64,000 nucleotides of DNA from Andreprevotia chitinilytica DSM 18519 (lineage in GTDB: Bacteria; Pseudomonadota; Gammaproteobacteria; Burkholderiales; Chitinibacteraceae): NCBI RefSeq assembly GCF_000711875.1, contig NZ_JONM01000003.1, positions 62,001 through 126,000 on the forward strand, written 5' to 3'. Both the position numbers and the translations under genes were made by a program. Below are positions 60,597-64,000 of this stretch, in pieces. How positions within the stretch are numbered: the first letter of the stretch is position 1; every line of letters starts with the position of its first letter. The notes under the pieces are model-generated. The model worked only from the letters and a program-made list of their open reading frames with translations, did no database searches and was not told where the DNA came from.

Positions 60597-62837
60597 ATGC
60601 GAATGGCAGTAATTCTTGGCGGATTTTATCGAATTGTGGGCGCGCAATTCGTGCTAGCGATGGTGCTGGCGATGGCAGCGCCGATCTTGGTCAATGCGGC
60701 TGATGCGCCCATTGGCACCGCCAATGCGCCACGGGTCGCGCTGGTGCTTGGCGGTGGCGGTGCGCGGGGTCTGGCGCATATCGGCGTACTCAAGGTGCTG
60801 GAAGAAGAACACGTGCCGCTCGTCTGCGTGATCGGCACCAGCATGGGCGCACTGGTCGGTGGGGGCTACGCAGCAGGCCGCACGCCAGAAGAACTGGAAG
60901 CTCGCGTGCTGAAGGCGGATTGGCAAAGCTTGCTGAGCACCCAGGCGCCGCGCGCTGAAAAAATCTATCGACAAAAAGAAAACGATCGCATTCAGGTGAC
61001 CCAGCTCGAAATCGGCCTCGGTGATGACGGCAAGCTCGGCTTGCCCGGCTCGGTGGTCAGCTCGCAACCGATCGAACGCTTTCTGCGCGAGATGACCCTG
61101 GCCGGCACGGTGCAGCATTTCGATCAGCTGGCGACGCCGTTCCGTGCTATCGCCTCCGATCTCGAAAACGGCAACATGGTGGTCATGAACGATGGCGACA
61201 TCGTGACCGCCATGCGTGCGAGCATGGCCGTGCCCGGTCTGTTTGCCACAGTCGAGCGCAACGGGCATACCTTGGTCGATGGCGGAATCTCCCGCAACCT
61301 GCCGGTCGATATCGCGAAGTCGGAATGCCATGCCGATGTGGTGATTGCCGTCGATGTCGGCACGCCGCCGCTCAAAAGCGAGCAGATTCGCAGCGTGCTG
61401 GATGTGGCCGATCAACTGGCCCGCCTGATGGTGGTGCAGAACACCAAGATTCAGGAGCAGGCCATGACATCGCGTGATGTGCTGCTGCAACCTGATTTCG
61501 GTGGTTTGGCCTCCACCGATTTCGATAAAGCCAAACCGATGATCGCCGCCGGTGAAAAAGCTGCCCGCGATCAGCTGGCCGCCATCAAACGCTACACCGC
61601 CCCGGCCGAGCAATATCGCGGCTGGTTGATCGCCCGCCAGGACAGACGCCTTGCCCCCAAGCCGATCGATAGTGTGGAGTTGGCCGGCCTCAAACGCGTG
61701 AACCCGGATGTGGTGCGAGAAGCGCTGGATGTCACGCCGGGCAAGCCACTCGACGTGGAGCATCTGGATCAGCAATTGAGCCGCGTTTACGGCCGTGGCG
61801 ATTTCAGCCGCCTGACCTACGAGCTGACCGACACCGGCGCAGGCCAGCATCTGAAATTGATTCCGCTCGAAAAAGACTGGGGCCCGAACTACCTGAGTTT
61901 TGGCCTCTCGGTCGGCACCGATTTCGCCAGCTCGAACCCCTACAGCCTGACCGCGCGCTATCGCCGGCCGTGGGTCAACAGCCTGGGTGCGGAGTGGCTG
62001 GCGGCGGTGCGGGTCGGTGAGGATCGCCTGATCGGCACCGAGTTCTATCAACCGCTGCAACTGGATGGTCTCGCCTTCGTGGCGCCATTCGCCTACACGC
62101 GAGAGCGGCCGCTGGATTTCTGGCAGGGCGGTACACGGCAAGCGGAATACCAATATCAGCAGACGAAAGCCGGTCTGGATATCGGCTCCAGCTGGAACAG
62201 CTACGGCGAGGTGCGGGCTGGCGTGCAATACCAATCAGGCAGCTTGCGGCTGTCGGTGGGCAGCCCGCAGCTGAACGGCAGCGGTTATGGCTACGACTAT
62301 GGCCTGCATGCCAGCCTGAATTTCGATCAACTCGATTCGCTCAACTTCCCCACGCACGGGCAGCAAGTCCAGCTCTATGGCTACCGCGCCATCGGCCACG
62401 GCGGCGATGTCTCGGAAAACTCGCAGATCGGCGGATTCCGCATTACCCAAGCGGCGGAGTGGGGCAATGTGGCCGGGCACGCCATGCTGCGCGGGCACTT
62501 TCAGAAGGGCGATTCGATTTCCGATCTGGATTGGCTCGGCGGCCTGTTCAAGCTATCGAGCTATCGCAGCCAGGAGCTTGCGGGGGAGTCGCTGTTGTAC
62601 GGGCGCCTGTCGGTCTACCGGCCGTTCGACTTCTTCGGGCAGAAGCTGGGCAATATCGGCCTCGCCCTGGAAAGTGGCCGTGTCTATGGCCCGGTCGGCC
62701 CTTCGAACGAGTCATGGCATTACTCGACGACCGCGTTCTGGGGCATGGAAACCTTCCTTGGCCCGATCTATCTCGGCGGCGCCTATGGCGACAATCGCAT
62801 GGCGCGGTTCTACTTCACGCTCGGCAATCCATTCTGA
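60597..62837 (+). CDS. PlpD-type patatin phospholipase autotransporter (type Vd secretion)
   Basis: A 746-residue protein. Signal peptide (QFVLAMVLAMAAPILVNA), then a patatin domain with oxyanion GGGGARGLAHIGV, Ser 82 in GTSMGA and Asp 228 in VDGGISR (Ser-Asp dyad). A POTRA-like domain around residues 350-420 (DSVELAGLKRVNPDVVREAL) and a 16-strand barrel end in LGNPF with C-terminal Phe. This order is that of type Vd patatin autotransporters. It should cleave phospholipids at the cell surface or in the medium. ATG 60597 is used; M3 at 60603 is possible. Confidence 0.92.
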   Translation: MRMAVILGGFYRIVGAQFVLAMVLAMAAPILVNAADAPIGTANAPRVALVLGGGGARGLAHIGVLKVLEEEHVPLVCVIGTSMGALVGGGYAAGRTPEELEARVLKADWQSLLSTQAPRAEKIYRQKENDRIQVTQLEIGLGDDGKLGLPGSVVSSQPIERFLREMTLAGTVQHFDQLATPFRAIASDLENGNMVVMNDGDIVTAMRASMAVPGLFATVERNGHTLVDGGISRNLPVDIAKSECHADVVIAVDVGTPPLKSEQIRSVLDVADQLARLMVVQNTKIQEQAMTSRDVLLQPDFGGLASTDFDKAKPMIAAGEKAARDQLAAIKRYTAPAEQYRGWLIARQDRRLAPKPIDSVELAGLKRVNPDVVREALDVTPGKPLDVEHLDQQLSRVYGRGDFSRLTYELTDTGAGQHLKLIPLEKDWGPNYLSFGLSVGTDFASSNPYSLTARYRRPWVNSLGAEWLAAVRVGEDRLIGTEFYQPLQLDGLAFVAPFAYTRERPLDFWQGGTRQAEYQYQQTKAGLDIGSSWNSYGEVRAGVQYQSGSLRLSVGSPQLNGSGYGYDYGLHASLNFDQLDSLNFPTHGQQVQLYGYRAIGHGGDVSENSQIGGFRITQAAEWGNVAGHAMLRGHFQKGDSISDLDWLGGLFKLSSYRSQELAGESLLYGRLSVYRPFDFFGQKLGNIGLALESGRVYGPVGPSNESWHYSTTAFWGMETFLGPIYLGGAYGDNRMARFYFTLGNPF

Positions 62838-62917
62838 CCGGGGTTTCTGCCACGCTTCGATCTCTTCGACGAGGCGCGGCAGATGACGCGCTCAGGTTGT
62901 TTCAGCAGGCGCGATCA

Positions 62918-64000
62918 TCATTGGGCCGGATGAGGCATCTGCACCTCGCGTTCCAGCGGCAGCCACAGCGTGAAACGCGTCCCCCTTGCTTCTGAATGCC
63001 ATGTCACCGTGCTATCGATGGCCTGGGCGCGGCGACGCTGGTTGTGCAGGCCGCGTCCTGCCGTCGCGCCCAAGGTTTTTTCAACATCGAAGCCCTGACC
63101 GTTGTCTTCGATGCTCACCCGTACCCCGGCCCCTGCCAATGCGGTGCTCACCCTGATCTCGCTGGCCTGGGTGTGATGCAGGATGTTGGCGATGCTTTCC
63201 TGAACGATGCGCAGGATATGCAGCGCGCTGGAAGGATCAAGCCAAGGCAAGGTCGGCACCTCGCGTACCTCCCACTGCAATGCAATGCCCGTGCCTTCCA
63301 GACGGGGCTCCAGCCGGAAACGCAGCGTGGCCAGCAACAGCAGCAGATCGGCTTCGACCGGCTCCATCGAGTCGATGGTCAGCTTCAGGTCGTCCAGGCA
63401 GCCCTTGAGGATTTGCGAGACCTTAAGCTCGCTGATCTCGCCATGCTCCACGGAGCGGATCGCACTGATCAGCGATGAGCCCAGGCCATCGTGCATGTCC
63501 TGCATCAGCCGCTGGCGCTCATCGCTGATCGTTTGTCGCAGCTCCGCCTTGCGCAATTGTTGGTGGCTCAGCTCAAGTTCGGCTTCGCGCGCTTGCAGGC
63601 GTTGCGCCAGGCTGGCGTTGATCTGCTCCACTTCGCCAATGGCGTTGACGTAGCGCCGATACATCAGCATGCCGAAGGTGCCGAACGTGACGGCATTGGT
63701 ATAGGCCCCCAGAAACCAGCCTTCCGGACCGATGAGGTTGGCGTATTGCAGCCAATCAGACAGGCCCAACAAGGTGCAGATACCGACACCAGCGGCGACC
63801 AGCCATCCCTCCCTGGAACGGTTCCAGGCACAGAATCCCCCCACCAAGGCGACGATTGCGCCCATCAATACGGCGATGGCATAGACCACCTGAACGAGTA
63901 CCGAAGGGGACGGATACACCGGCAAGATCGCCACCGTGGGTAGCGTCAGCACGCTGATCAGGACCGTTATCCCGGTCACGGCACGCGTCAATCCCTTGAG
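62918..64000 (-). CDS. Membrane sensor histidine kinase, NarL type (N-terminus beyond window)
   Basis: At least 360 residues, open to the window edge with no start ATG. Several N-terminal spans lead to a coiled coil. The HisKA_3 phosphoacceptor is in DERQRLMQDMHDGLGSSLIS. The ATPase has ILRIVQESIANILHHTQ (N box) and VSIEDNGQGFD (G box), typical of NarX/UhpB-type kinases. The membrane part may be the end of a 7TMR-DISM sensor, whose periplasmic domain would lie outside. A TTG at 63991 could be an internal start but the frame continues upstream. The partner regulator is not visible. Confidence 0.88.
   Translation of the reverse strand, partial: LKGLTRAVTGITVLISVLTLPTVAILPVYPSPSVLVQVVYAIAVLMGAIVALVGGFCAWNRSREGWLVAAGVGICTLLGLSDWLQYANLIGPEGWFLGAYTNAVTFGTFGMLMYRRYVNAIGEVEQINASLAQRLQAREAELELSHQQLRKAELRQTISDERQRLMQDMHDGLGSSLISAIRSVEHGEISELKVSQILKGCLDDLKLTIDSMEPVEADLLLLLATLRFRLEPRLEGTGIALQWEVREVPTLPWLDPSSALHILRIVQESIANILHHTQASEIRVSTALAGAGVRVSIEDNGQGFDVEKTLGATAGRGLHNQRRRAQAIDSTVTWHSEARGTRFTLWLPLEREVQMPHPAQ

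Overview
The window is high-GC (roughly 60%) Gram-negative chromosomal DNA. The likely host is a betaproteobacterium, probably of the Neisseriales (Chitinibacter/Chromobacterium side). The clues are the gene order zinc-ribbon FmdB protein - DUF502 - aspS, a Neisseria/Burkholderia-type trimeric porin, a GbsR-like regulator ahead of a CydP-like cytochrome oxidase small subunit, and a chitin-deacetylase-like enzyme. This placement is inferred from gene content, not from a marker gene. No rRNA, tRNA or CRISPR array was recognised.

Layout. 1-6.8 kb is core: regulator/CydP, FmdB, DUF502, aspS, a porin and serB. 7.0-19.7 kb is one co-directional minus-strand iron-type locus. It holds a TonB-dependent receptor with a Fur-box-like site, a VioC-type Fe(II)/2-oxoglutarate oxygenase, SbnB-like and SbnA-like 2,3-diaminopropionate enzymes, a PLP decarboxylase, a MATE exporter and a complete FecCD/ABC/substrate-binding importer. 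There is no NRPS or NIS synthetase inside it. 20.0-24.0 kb has a TauE/SafE permease and a compact sulfation operon (APS kinase, DHH phosphoesterase, sulfotransferase). 24.4-26.8 kb is a TetR/MFS efflux pair. 27-32.3 kb holds a SEC-C protein, a DUF559 nuclease inside a repeat element, a 163-bp triplication and mfd. 32.5-33.2 kb carries an elaborate structured RNA leader before a 97-residue protein. 33.2-36.7 kb is an AT-richer islet with a truncated M14 gene, a eukaryote-like polysaccharide deacetylase and a solute-binding protein, followed by a MASE1-PAS-GGDEF protein. 39-46.5 kb is mostly housekeeping: rlmB, mltB, hrcA, putA. 46.8-56.2 kb has two chemoreceptors around a peptide-utilisation operon (IclR, OPT transporter, class V aminotransferase, peptidase E, DUF1177). 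56.3-64 kb has a Cpx/Zra-like envelope stress system, TonB, a glycerophosphodiesterase, a PlpD-type patatin autotransporter and the end of a sensor kinase.

Intergenic space is unusually rich in palindromic repeats. At least five families recur, and several sit inside operons. Family A has CCCCCT/AGGGGG arms, family B CCCTCTCCC arms, family C is TAGGAGCGAGCTTGCTCGCG, family D GTAGCCCGGACGGC, and family E has GCAGGGTTTT arms.

The observations I consider most worth following are: (1) the leader RNA at about 32.54-32.83 kb, which has three hairpins presenting the same TTTGACGAC sequence and one CCTCTAT segment able to pair with either of two ATAGAGG copies, one of them at the ribosome binding site; (2) the synthetase-less diaminopropionate metallophore locus; (3) a DUF559 nuclease gene lying exactly between the two arms of a family B repeat, which suggests a parent element for that family; (4) the three-gene sulfation cassette.
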